From the NCBI RefSeq assembly GCF_000423545.1, contig NZ_KE384034.1:32213-96212 (forward strand): a stretch of DNA of 64,000 nucleotides, given 5' to 3'. Source of the DNA: Metapseudomonas resinovorans DSM 21078. GTDB taxonomy: Bacteria > Pseudomonadota > Gammaproteobacteria > Pseudomonadales > Pseudomonadaceae. The translations under genes and the position numbers were made by a program. Below are positions 27,470 through 35,420 of the stretch, piece by piece. Within the stretch, counting starts at the first letter, position 1. Every line of letters begins with the position of its first letter. The notes under the pieces were generated by a model. That model had not been told where the DNA came from and made no database searches. It saw only the letters and a list, made by a program, of their open reading frames with translations.

Positions 27470-30127
27470 ATGCGCACCGAGCAACCGAAAGTCATCTACC
27501 TCAAGGACTATCAGGCCCCGGAATACCTGATTGACGAGACCAACCTGACCTTCGAGCTGTACGAGGACCACACCCTGGTCCACGCCCAGCTGGTGATGCG
27601 CCGCAATCCGGCGCGCGGCGAGGGCCTGCCGCCCCTGGTGCTGGACGGCCAGCAACTGGAGCTTTTGTCGTTGTCCATGGATGACCGCGAACTGGGCGCC
27701 GCCGACTACCAGCTGGATGACAGCCACCTGACTCTTCAGCCGGTTTCGAAGGCCTTCACCCTCGACAGTACGGTGCGCATCCATCCGGAAACCAACACCG
27801 CGCTGGAAGGGCTGTACAAGTCCGGCAAGATGTTCTGCACCCAGTGCGAGGCCGAAGGCTTCCGCAAGATCACCTACTACCTCGACCGCCCGGATGTGAT
27901 GAGCACCTTCACCACCACCGTCAGCGCCGAGCAGCATCGCTACCCGGTGTTGCTGTCCAACGGTAACCCGGTGGCCAGCGGGGCAGAGGAGGGCGGTCGG
28001 CACTGGGCGACCTGGGAAGACCCCTTCAAGAAGCCGGCCTATCTGTTCGCCCTGGTGGCCGGTGACCTCTGGTGCGTGGAAGACAGTTTCACCACCATGA
28101 CGCAGCGTGACGTGGCACTGCGTATCTATGTCGAGCCCGAGAACATCGACAAGGTCCAGCACGCCATGGACAGCCTGAAGAAGTCCATGCGCTGGGACGA
28201 AGAGGTCTACGGTCGCGAGTACGACCTGGACATCTTCATGATCGTTGCGGTGAACGACTTCAACATGGGCGCCATGGAGAACAAGGGGCTCAACATCTTC
28301 AACTCCAGCTGTGTGCTGGCCAAGGCCGAGACCGCCACCGACGCCGCGCACCAGCGGGTCGAGGCGGTGGTGGCACACGAGTACTTCCACAACTGGTCGG
28401 GCAACCGCGTGACCTGCCGCGACTGGTTCCAGCTGTCCTTGAAGGAAGGCTTCACCGTGTTCCGGGATGCCGAGTTCTCCGCTGACATGAACTCGCGCAC
28501 CGTCAAGCGAATCGAGGACGTGGCCTTCCTGCGCACCAACCAGTTCGCCGAGGATGCCGGCCCCATGGCCCACCCCGTGCGTCCCGACTCCTTCATCGAG
28601 ATCTCCAACTTCTACACCCTGACCGTCTACGAGAAGGGCTCGGAAGTGGTGCGCATGATCCACACCCTGCTGGGCGCCGAGGGCTTCCGCAAAGGCACCG
28701 ATCTCTATTTCGAACGCCATGACGGCCAGGCGGTGACCTGCGATGACTTTATCAAGGCCATGGAAGACGCCAACGGCGTCGACCTCGGTCAGTTCAAACG
28801 CTGGTACAGCCAGTCCGGAACTCCGCGCCTGCAGGTGGAAGAGGCCTATGATGCGGCAGCGAAGACCTACAGCCTGACCTTCCGCCAGAGCTGCCCGGCG
28901 ACCCCGGGGCAGAAGGACAAGCAACCCTTCGTCATTCCGGTGGAAGTGGGTTTGCTGGACGGCCAGGGCCGCGAGTTGCCGCTGCGTCTGCAAGGCGAAG
29001 ACACCGCGCAAGGCGGCAGCCGCGTACTGGCTTTGAGCGAGGCGGAGCAGCGCTTCACCTTCGTCGATGTCGCCGAACGTCCGCTCCCTTCGCTGTTGCG
29101 TGGTTTTTCGGCACCGGTGAAGCTGAGCTTCCCTTACAGCCGCGATCAATTGATGTTCCTCATGCAGCACGATTCCGACGGCTTCAACCGCTGGGAAGCG
29201 GGGCAGCAACTGTCGGTACAGGTGCTGCAGGAGCTGATTGCACAGCATCAGCGTGGCGAGAAGCTGGTGCTGGACTCGCGCCTGATCACCGCCTTCCGCA
29301 CCCTGCTGGAGGACGAGTCCCTCGATCAGGCCATGGTTGCCGAGATGCTCTCGTTGCCGAGCGAGGCCTACCTCACCGAAATCAGTGAAGTCGCGGATGT
29401 GGATGCCATCCATGCCGCCCGCGAATTCGCTCGTCAGTCCATCGGCGAAGCCCTGTTCCAGCCGCTGCTGGCCCGTTTCCAGGCGAACCGCGCGCTTTCC
29501 CGAGAAACCGGTTATGTGGCCGAAGCGGCGCATATCGCCCGCCGCACCCTGCAGAACATCGCCCTGTCGTACCTGATGCAGAGCGGCAAGGCCGAAGTGC
29601 TTGAGGCCTGTCTGGAGCAGTTCAACGATAGCGACAACATGACCGAGCGCCTGTCGTCCCTGGCTGTGCTGGTCAATTCTGGTTTCGAGCAAGAAAAGGC
29701 CGACGCCCTGTCGCGTTTCGCCGACTACTTCAAGGATGACCCGCTGGTGATGGACCAGTGGTTCAGCGTGCAGGCCGGCTGCGGCCTGCCGGGCGGCCTC
29801 GAGCGCGTCCAGGCATTGATGGAGCATCCGGCCTTCACCTTGAAGAACCCGAACAAGGTACGCGCGCTGATCGGCGCCTTCGCCAACCAGAACCTGGTGA
29901 ACTTCCACCGGGCCGATGGTGCTGGCTACCGTTTCCTCGCCGATCACGTGATCACGCTGAACGCGTTCAACCCCCAGATCGCCTCCCGCCAACTGGCACC
30001 GCTGACGCGCTGGCGCAAGTACGACGCCAGTCGCCAGCAACTGATGAAGGGCGAGCTGGAGCGCATCCTCGCCTCTGGCGAGCTGTCCAGCGACGTCTTC
30101 GAAGTGGTCAGCAAGAGCCTCGCCTGA
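27470..30127 (+). CDS. pepN: Aminopeptidase N
   Basis: The 885-residue M1 zinc aminopeptidase removes N-terminal residues from cytoplasmic peptides. The exopeptidase motif GAMEN is at 267-271. The zinc site is H303-E-Y-F-H307 with E326. The N-terminal beta domain (about 1-190) and the C-terminal alpha-solenoid (about 550-885) complete the E. coli PepN-type architecture. The ATG at 27470 gives MRTEQPKVIYLKDYQAPEYL, the usual start; an in-frame ATG at 27422 lies before it. It is transcribed alone and ends in a strong terminator. Confidence 0.97.
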   Translation: MRTEQPKVIYLKDYQAPEYLIDETNLTFELYEDHTLVHAQLVMRRNPARGEGLPPLVLDGQQLELLSLSMDDRELGAADYQLDDSHLTLQPVSKAFTLDSTVRIHPETNTALEGLYKSGKMFCTQCEAEGFRKITYYLDRPDVMSTFTTTVSAEQHRYPVLLSNGNPVASGAEEGGRHWATWEDPFKKPAYLFALVAGDLWCVEDSFTTMTQRDVALRIYVEPENIDKVQHAMDSLKKSMRWDEEVYGREYDLDIFMIVAVNDFNMGAMENKGLNIFNSSCVLAKAETATDAAHQRVEAVVAHEYFHNWSGNRVTCRDWFQLSLKEGFTVFRDAEFSADMNSRTVKRIEDVAFLRTNQFAEDAGPMAHPVRPDSFIEISNFYTLTVYEKGSEVVRMIHTLLGAEGFRKGTDLYFERHDGQAVTCDDFIKAMEDANGVDLGQFKRWYSQSGTPRLQVEEAYDAAAKTYSLTFRQSCPATPGQKDKQPFVIPVEVGLLDGQGRELPLRLQGEDTAQGGSRVLALSEAEQRFTFVDVAERPLPSLLRGFSAPVKLSFPYSRDQLMFLMQHDSDGFNRWEAGQQLSVQVLQELIAQHQRGEKLVLDSRLITAFRTLLEDESLDQAMVAEMLSLPSEAYLTEISEVADVDAIHAAREFARQSIGEALFQPLLARFQANRALSRETGYVAEAAHIARRTLQNIALSYLMQSGKAEVLEACLEQFNDSDNMTERLSSLAVLVNSGFEQEKADALSRFADYFKDDPLVMDQWFSVQAGCGLPGGLERVQALMEHPAFTLKNPNKVRALIGAFANQNLVNFHRADGAGYRFLADHVITLNAFNPQIASRQLAPLTRWRKYDASRQQLMKGELERILASGELSSDVFEVVSKSLA

Positions 30128-30181
30128 CGCCCTCCAGCAGCCCGTGAAAGCGGGCTGTCATCCCTCCGAAATCTCTCCTTC

Positions 30182-30217
30182 AAAAAGTGTTACCGGTTAG
30201 CGCTGGTAACACTTTTT
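30182..30217. terminator. Strong bidirectional terminator behind pepN
   Basis: A 13-bp perfect stem AAAAAGTGTTACC / GGTAACACTTTTT with a 10-nt loop ends in a T run on both strands. Confidence 0.9.
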
Positions 30218-30400
30218 TGTTACCCAAAGAAATGCATCAGGCCGTTGTTATGCGCGAACAGTCTTAAAAGGCCAGAAAGGCCTTGACCAGACAGCTTTTG
30301 GTATGAGCGTACATGCCCTGCAAGTGTGATCTTGAGTGACAAATCGAGCCAGATCGTCCGACAAGATCGGACAGAAAAAAAGAAATTGATTACTGGATGA

Positions 30401-30420
30401 TCAGTCACTTGTTTGACTGA
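30401..30420. promoter_or_regulatory. Inverted repeat TCAGTCA-N6-TGACTGA, possible operator
   Basis: A perfect 7-bp inverted repeat with 6-nt spacer lies in AT-rich DNA 226 bp upstream of the DUF1302-like gene. The length suits a dimeric regulator such as a TetR- or GntR-type protein, but no regulator gene lies adjacent. Confidence 0.35.
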
Positions 30421-30645
30421 AAATTGTCGCGTGGCCTGTGGAACTTTTCTGACGCTCATTTAGGACTTGGCACCATGGTTGCAACGCCGCTGACGATTTG
30501 GCCCCGTTTCGGTGCATCGGGAACGGGGTGTGCTCTGCGCTGGGGATTTCCTGCCGAAGCAAAAAAGGCCGCCAAGCGGCTGGACAAACAAGCCCGCCCG
30601 ACGGGCAGCCAATAACAAAGTGATCAGTCCACGGAGTAAGACTCG

Positions 30646-32682
30646 ATGGAGCTCAAGTCCCGCAAGCCCATGTTGCGTTTCGCACCCGCCAAGGCAGGTT
30701 TCGCCTTCGCCGGTATCCTGCCGCTGCTGGTAGCCGCCCAGGCCCAGGCGGTGGAGTTCAGCTTCGCCAACGACGAAATTTCCGGGTCCCTGGATACCAC
30801 GGTCTCCTACGGCCAACTCTGGCGCGTACAGGGCCAGGACAAGACCAACAACGACATCAACACCAACGACGGTAACCGCAACTTCGATACCGGCCTGGTC
30901 TCCGAGGTTTACAAGATCACTTCCGACCTGGAAGCGACCTACAAGAATTACGGCATGTTCGTTCGTGGCACTGCGTTCTATGACACTCAGATCATGGACA
31001 AGCGCAATGACTACTACGACAACAACAACCCGGTGCAGCCGAGCCAGAACTTCCCGAAGGATGACAGCTTCACCTACGAAACCCGCCACAAGGCCGGCCG
31101 TGACGCGCAGATCCTCGACGCCTACCTCTACGGCAACTGGGACGTGGCCGACATGCCGGTCACCGGCCGTATCGGCAAGCAGGTGTTCAACTGGGGTGAG
31201 GGCATCTTCTACCGCGGTGGCGTAAACACCACCAACCCGGTGGACGCCGCCAAGTTCCGCCTGCCGGGCTCCGAGTTGAAGGAAGTGCTGGTGCCGGTGG
31301 AAGCCCTGAGCTTCAACCTCGGCCTGACCGAGAACCTGTCGATGGAAACCTTCTACCAGTGGAATTGGAAGGAATCGGCCATCGACCCGGTGGGGACCTA
31401 CTACTCCGAGACCGACCTCTTTGCCGATGGTGGCAATACCGCCTACTCGACTCAGCCCGCGCTGCAGCCGCTTGCGCCGCTTTATGGTGGCCTGAGCGCC
31501 GCAGGTATAGGCGGCCTTCAGGGCGGCCGCAACGTCGACGCCAATGGCGTGATCAAGGTGGCCTCGATTGGCCCGGACATCAACGCCAAGAACGACGGTC
31601 AGTTCGGTGTGGCTTTCCGCTATATCGCTGAAGAACTGAACTCCACCGAGTTCGGCTTCTACTTCGTCAACTACCACGCCAAAGAACCGACCATCGCCGC
31701 CAACCTGGGCGACTATTCCGGTTTGAACCTGGCCCAGATCGCGGGCCAGTCGGCTACCGCCCTGGCGCCTCAGGTTCAGCGAGCCGTTGCCGCCCAGGCA
31801 GGTATCTCGGTTGCCCAACTGCAGGCCGTGCTGGCCAACCCTGCCCTGAACCCAAATCTTGCGCGGGCTTACTCCAGCGCCCTGACTACGGCAGCTACCA
31901 CCGCTGCGGGTGGCCTGGCGACTATCGACGTAGCGAACGCCGTGCAAGCACAGCGTGAGTACGCCGAAGACATCCGCATGTACGGCTTCAGCTTCAACAC
32001 CACCGTGGGCGACGCCTCGGTCTTCGGTGAGCTGGCCTACCGTCCGAACCTGCCGATTGGCGTCGCTACTACCAACGACCTGCTGGGCGACCTGCTGCTT
32101 CAAGCCCCGCAACTGGCATCCGGCCGCATCGTCAACATCGGCGGCCAGGACGTGCAACTGGGTGACTCGATCCACAACTATGAGCGCGTAGAAGCCTTTA
32201 ACACCTCCTTGGGTACGATCTACAACTTCGGTCCGTCGCTGTCCTTCGACTCCCTGATCGGCGTGGCGGAGCTGGCTTCCGAGCACCTGCGCGGCAGCGA
32301 CCTGCAGTACACCGCGTTCAACGGCCAGAAGCGCTACTACTCCGGCCGTGGCAACAACTCCTACGTTTCCGGCGGCGAGCGTGACGATCAGGTCAACAAG
32401 AACGCCTATGGCTACACCCTGCTGATGTCCGGTACCTGGAACGACGTTTACGCGGGCGTCAACGTTTCGCCCTACGTCGTCTACAAGGATGACTTCGAGG
32501 GCAACTCCTACCAGACCGGCAGCTTCATCGAAGGTCGCAAGGCCTACACCGTCGGCGTCAAGGCGACCTACCTGAACAGCCTGGAAGCCGAGCTGCAGTA
32601 CACCGAGTTCTACGGTGGCGGCCAGAACAACTCGGTTCGTGACCGCGACAACATCGGTGTCAACGTCAAGTACTCCTTCTAA
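30646..32682 (+). CDS. DUF1302-family outer-membrane beta-barrel protein
   Basis: The 678-residue protein has a signal peptide cleaved after about residue 35 (LLVAAQAQA before VEFSF). A beta-strand-rich body follows, ending in VKYSF, the terminal aromatic typical of outer-membrane barrels. It reads like the DUF1302 family, whose members recur in hydrophobic-compound (steroid, terpenoid, lipid) gene clusters. Repeated barrel-like strands such as WNDVYAGVNVSPYVVYKDDF and LEAELQYTEFYGGG are visible. A mid-protein Ala/Gln-rich helical insert (about 360-430) is unusual for a plain barrel. It starts a unit with the DUF1329-like gene 63 nt downstream. Confidence 0.82.
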   Translation: MELKSRKPMLRFAPAKAGFAFAGILPLLVAAQAQAVEFSFANDEISGSLDTTVSYGQLWRVQGQDKTNNDINTNDGNRNFDTGLVSEVYKITSDLEATYKNYGMFVRGTAFYDTQIMDKRNDYYDNNNPVQPSQNFPKDDSFTYETRHKAGRDAQILDAYLYGNWDVADMPVTGRIGKQVFNWGEGIFYRGGVNTTNPVDAAKFRLPGSELKEVLVPVEALSFNLGLTENLSMETFYQWNWKESAIDPVGTYYSETDLFADGGNTAYSTQPALQPLAPLYGGLSAAGIGGLQGGRNVDANGVIKVASIGPDINAKNDGQFGVAFRYIAEELNSTEFGFYFVNYHAKEPTIAANLGDYSGLNLAQIAGQSATALAPQVQRAVAAQAGISVAQLQAVLANPALNPNLARAYSSALTTAATTAAGGLATIDVANAVQAQREYAEDIRMYGFSFNTTVGDASVFGELAYRPNLPIGVATTNDLLGDLLLQAPQLASGRIVNIGGQDVQLGDSIHNYERVEAFNTSLGTIYNFGPSLSFDSLIGVAELASEHLRGSDLQYTAFNGQKRYYSGRGNNSYVSGGERDDQVNKNAYGYTLLMSGTWNDVYAGVNVSPYVVYKDDFEGNSYQTGSFIEGRKAYTVGVKATYLNSLEAELQYTEFYGGGQNNSVRDRDNIGVNVKYSF

Positions 32683-32745
32683 GCCCAACAAGAACTACAC
32701 GGGCGTCCCTAGGCGCCCGATACAGACTCATCACGGAGAAACCCC

Positions 32746-34113
32746 ATGCTGAAAAAGCTTTCGCTGATTAGCGCCGCGGTTGCCCTGGCGCTGTCCGCCA
32801 GCAGTGCGCTGGCTTCGGTTTCGGCCCAGGATGTCGCCAAACTCGGCGCCAGCCTCACCCCCTTCGGCGCCGAGAAAGCCGGCAACGCCGCCGGCACCAT
32901 CCCGGCCTGGACCGGTGGCATCACCCAGGCGCCGGCCGGCTACAAGTCCGGTCAGCACCATCCGGACCCGTTCCCGGAAGACAAGCCGCTGTTCACCATC
33001 ACCAAGGCCAACCTGGACCAGTACAAGGCCAACCTGACGCCTGGTCAGATCGCCCTGTTCAACGCCTACCCGAGCAGCTTCCAGATGCCGGTCTACCAGA
33101 CCCGCCGCTCCGGCTCCGCGCCGCAGTGGGTGTATGACAACGCCATCAAGAACGCCTCTGCCGCCAAGCTGCTGGACGGTGGCAACGGCTTTGCCGATGC
33201 CTACGGCAGCATCCCGTTCCCGATCCCGCAAAACGGCGTGGAAGCCCTGTGGAACCACATCACCCGCTACCGTGGCAGCTACATCGTGCGTCGCGCCTCG
33301 GAAGTGGCCGTGCAGCGCAATGGCGACTACTCCCTGGTGACTTCGCAGCAGGAAGCCCTGTTCAAGTACTACAACCCGAAAGGTTCGTACGCTGACCTGA
33401 ACAACACCCTGTTCTACTACCTGTCCTTCACCAAGAGCCCGGCTCGTCTGGCCGGTGGCGCCACCCTGGTCCACGAGACCCTCGATCAGGTGCAGGAGCC
33501 GCGTCAGGCCTGGGGTTACAACGCCGGCCAGCGTCGCGTGCGCCGTGCGCCGAACCTCGCCTACGACACGCCGATCGCTGCCGCTGACGGCCTGCGTACC
33601 GCCGATGACACCGACATGTTCAACGGTGCTCCGGACCGCTACGACTGGAAGCTGGTGGGCAAGAAGGAAATCTACATTCCGTACAACAACTACAAGGTTT
33701 CCAGCCCTGAGGTTAAGTACAAGGACCTGCTGCAACCGGGCCACCTGAACCCGGCCGTCACCCGTAACGAACTGCACCGCGTGTGGGTCGTGGAAGGCAC
33801 CCTGAAGCAGGGCGCCCGCCACATCTACTCCAAGCGCACCCTGTACCTCGATGAGGACAGCTGGCAAGCCGCTGTCGTCGACCAGTACGACGGTCGTGGC
33901 GAACTGTGGCGCGTATCGGTGGCCTACCTGAAGAACTACTACGACCTGCCGACCACTTGGTCCGCGCTGGATGTGTTCCACGACCTTCAGGCCCGCCGCT
34001 ACCACGTGCAGAACCTGGACAACGAAGAGCCGACCACCATCGACTTCACCCAGGCCGTGCCGGACGATGGCTACTTCAAGCCGTCTGCCCTGCGTCGCCG
34101 CGGTACTCGTTGA
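32746..34113 (+). CDS. DUF1329-family periplasmic protein (possibly LolA/LolB-like)
   Basis: The 455-residue protein has a clean signal peptide (MLKKLSLISAAVALALSASS..ALA) and no lipobox. The mature protein has the family patterns LGASLTPFGAEKAGNA and IPAWTGGI near the N-terminus, then KEIYIPYNNYKV, YSKRTLYLDEDSW and GELWRVSVAY. DUF1329 proteins are often annotated as outer-membrane lipoprotein-sorting-like; a lipid-carrier role is inference. It follows the DUF1302-like gene and is separated from the next unit by a strong terminator. Confidence 0.82.
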   Translation: MLKKLSLISAAVALALSASSALASVSAQDVAKLGASLTPFGAEKAGNAAGTIPAWTGGITQAPAGYKSGQHHPDPFPEDKPLFTITKANLDQYKANLTPGQIALFNAYPSSFQMPVYQTRRSGSAPQWVYDNAIKNASAAKLLDGGNGFADAYGSIPFPIPQNGVEALWNHITRYRGSYIVRRASEVAVQRNGDYSLVTSQQEALFKYYNPKGSYADLNNTLFYYLSFTKSPARLAGGATLVHETLDQVQEPRQAWGYNAGQRRVRRAPNLAYDTPIAAADGLRTADDTDMFNGAPDRYDWKLVGKKEIYIPYNNYKVSSPEVKYKDLLQPGHLNPAVTRNELHRVWVVEGTLKQGARHIYSKRTLYLDEDSWQAAVVDQYDGRGELWRVSVAYLKNYYDLPTTWSALDVFHDLQARRYHVQNLDNEEPTTIDFTQAVPDDGYFKPSALRRRGTR

Positions 34114-34131
34114 TTCCGCGACACCCCTTGG

Positions 34132-34163
34132 AAAAGGCCGCTCTTTAGAGCGGCCTTTTTCTT
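34132..34163 (+). terminator. Strong terminator behind the DUF1302/DUF1329 pair
   Basis: A 12-bp stem AAAAGGCCGCTC / GAGCGGCCTTTT with TTTA loop is followed by TCTTT. It divides the four-gene locus into two transcription units. Confidence 0.92.
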
Positions 34164-34229
34164 TGGGAGAGCAGGAGCGTCGTGTTACAGAGCGCCACCG
34201 ACGCTTAACAAAACATAACGTCCCGCCGA

Positions 34230-34259
34230 TTGTGCAGGCTTTCCAAAGCTGGCTAGGAT
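34230..34259 (+). promoter_or_regulatory. Candidate promoter of the YCF48/MMPL unit
   Basis: TTGTGC (34230-34235), 18 nt and TAGGAT (34254-34259) could serve as -35 and -10. The next ATG is 54 nt downstream with AAGGGGAAAGG before it. Being behind a strong terminator, the unit needs a promoter here. Confidence 0.35.
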
Positions 34260-34312
34260 TAGGGCGCTGCCTCCCTGGGTAGCGCCACCTATAACAATAA
34301 GGGGAAAGGTGT

Positions 34313-35401
34313 ATGAGTGAGCCCGTCATGCGGCGCACCCCGTCTGGCCTTGCCGTGGATAGCCTCGACAAGCCGACGTTCCGCTTCCACTCGCCGCTGG
34401 CCAAAGCGCTCTCGCTGTTCAGTGTGCTATCCGTCCTTGCTGTAGCCGCTGCGCCCATTACCGCATCCGCGCTGGCCGCTGATGCTCCCGTCCTCTCCAT
34501 CGAATCGCCCAAGGCCGTGAGCAGCCTGCTGCTCGATGTCGCCCACGCCGGCAAGCGCCTGGTGGCTGTTGGTGACCGTGGACACATTCTCTATTCCGAT
34601 GACAACGGCAAGTCCTGGACCCAGGCCAAGGTGCCTACCCGCCAGATGCTCACCGCTGTCTATTTCGTCGATGACAAGAAAGGCTGGGCCGTTGGCCACG
34701 ACTCGCAGATCCTCGTCAGCGAGGACGGCGGCGCGTCCTGGAGCCTGCAGTTCGAAGACCTGCAGCGCGAAGCACCGCTGCTGGACATCTGGTTCAAGGA
34801 TGCCAATACCGGCTTTGCCGTGGGCGCCTACGGTGCCCTGCTGATCACCCAGGACGGTGGCAAGAACTGGGAAGATGTCAGCGACCGCCTCGACAACGAA
34901 GACCAGTACCACCTCAATGCCATTGCCGCCGTGAAAGACACCGGTCTGTTCGTGGTGGGTGAGGCGGGCAGCATGTTCCGTTCCGCCGACTGGGGTGAGA
35001 CCTGGGAGCGCCTCGAAGGCCCGTACGAGGGTTCGCTGTTCGGCGTCCTCGGAACTGCCGAGCCGGGCGTGGTGATCGCCTATGGCCTGCGTGGCCACCT
35101 GTTCCGTTCCGCGGATTTCGGCAGCACCTGGGAAACCGTGCCGCTGAAGACCAGCAACGGCGAACTGGAGTTCGGCCTGTCCGGCGGCGCGCTGCTGCCC
35201 GATGGCAGCCTGGTGGTGGTCGGACATGGCGGCAGCGTGCTGAAGAGCACCGACAATGGCCGTAGCTTCGCAGTGGTGAACCGCAGCGATCGCATGTCGC
35301 TGGCCAGTGTCATCGCCGACGAGAAAGGCAACCTGATCCTGGTGGGACAGGGCGGTGTGCGCGTAGCGTCACCGACCGGCGCCGAGCTGGGCCAACTATA
35401 A
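34313..35401 (+). CDS. YCF48/BNR-repeat beta-propeller envelope protein
   Basis: The 362-residue protein has a hydrophobic segment at about residues 31-52 (ALSLFSVLSVLAVAAAPI) that could be a signal peptide or anchor, preceded by a long polar N-terminus. The rest is a series of BNR/Asp-box repeats (SDDNGKSW, SEDGGASW, TQDGGKNW, SADWGETW, SADFGSTW, STDNGRSF) with strand pairs between them. This is the seven-bladed propeller layout of YCF48/HCF136-like proteins. Such genes recur next to MMPL transporters with DUF1302/DUF1329. The role may be assembly or scaffolding of the transporter. It starts 20 nt before the RND gene. Confidence 0.82.
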   Translation: MSEPVMRRTPSGLAVDSLDKPTFRFHSPLAKALSLFSVLSVLAVAAAPITASALAADAPVLSIESPKAVSSLLLDVAHAGKRLVAVGDRGHILYSDDNGKSWTQAKVPTRQMLTAVYFVDDKKGWAVGHDSQILVSEDGGASWSLQFEDLQREAPLLDIWFKDANTGFAVGAYGALLITQDGGKNWEDVSDRLDNEDQYHLNAIAAVKDTGLFVVGEAGSMFRSADWGETWERLEGPYEGSLFGVLGTAEPGVVIAYGLRGHLFRSADFGSTWETVPLKTSNGELEFGLSGGALLPDGSLVVVGHGGSVLKSTDNGRSFAVVNRSDRMSLASVIADEKGNLILVGQGGVRVASPTGAELGQL

Positions 35402-35420
35402 GAAAAGGCGGAGAGTTTCG

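Larger units (their letters stand above)
30128..30645. other. 518-bp intergenic region between pepN and the DUF1302-like gene
   Basis: The first part holds a small hairpin (30138-30157) and the pepN terminator. The middle (30220-30430) is AT-rich, with an inverted repeat at 30401-30420. An open frame on the - strand here (30220-30459) has no supporting features. The regulation of the downstream locus probably lies in this stretch. Confidence 0.6.

Noticed and set aside
26543..30040. A 1165-residue antisense frame over the DUF2797-type gene and pepN
   Set aside because: Shadow of two well-supported genes on the other strand.
30220..30459. A 79-residue frame on the - strand between pepN and the DUF1302-like gene
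   Set aside because: No ribosome binding site, no family, atypical composition, and it overlaps likely regulatory DNA.
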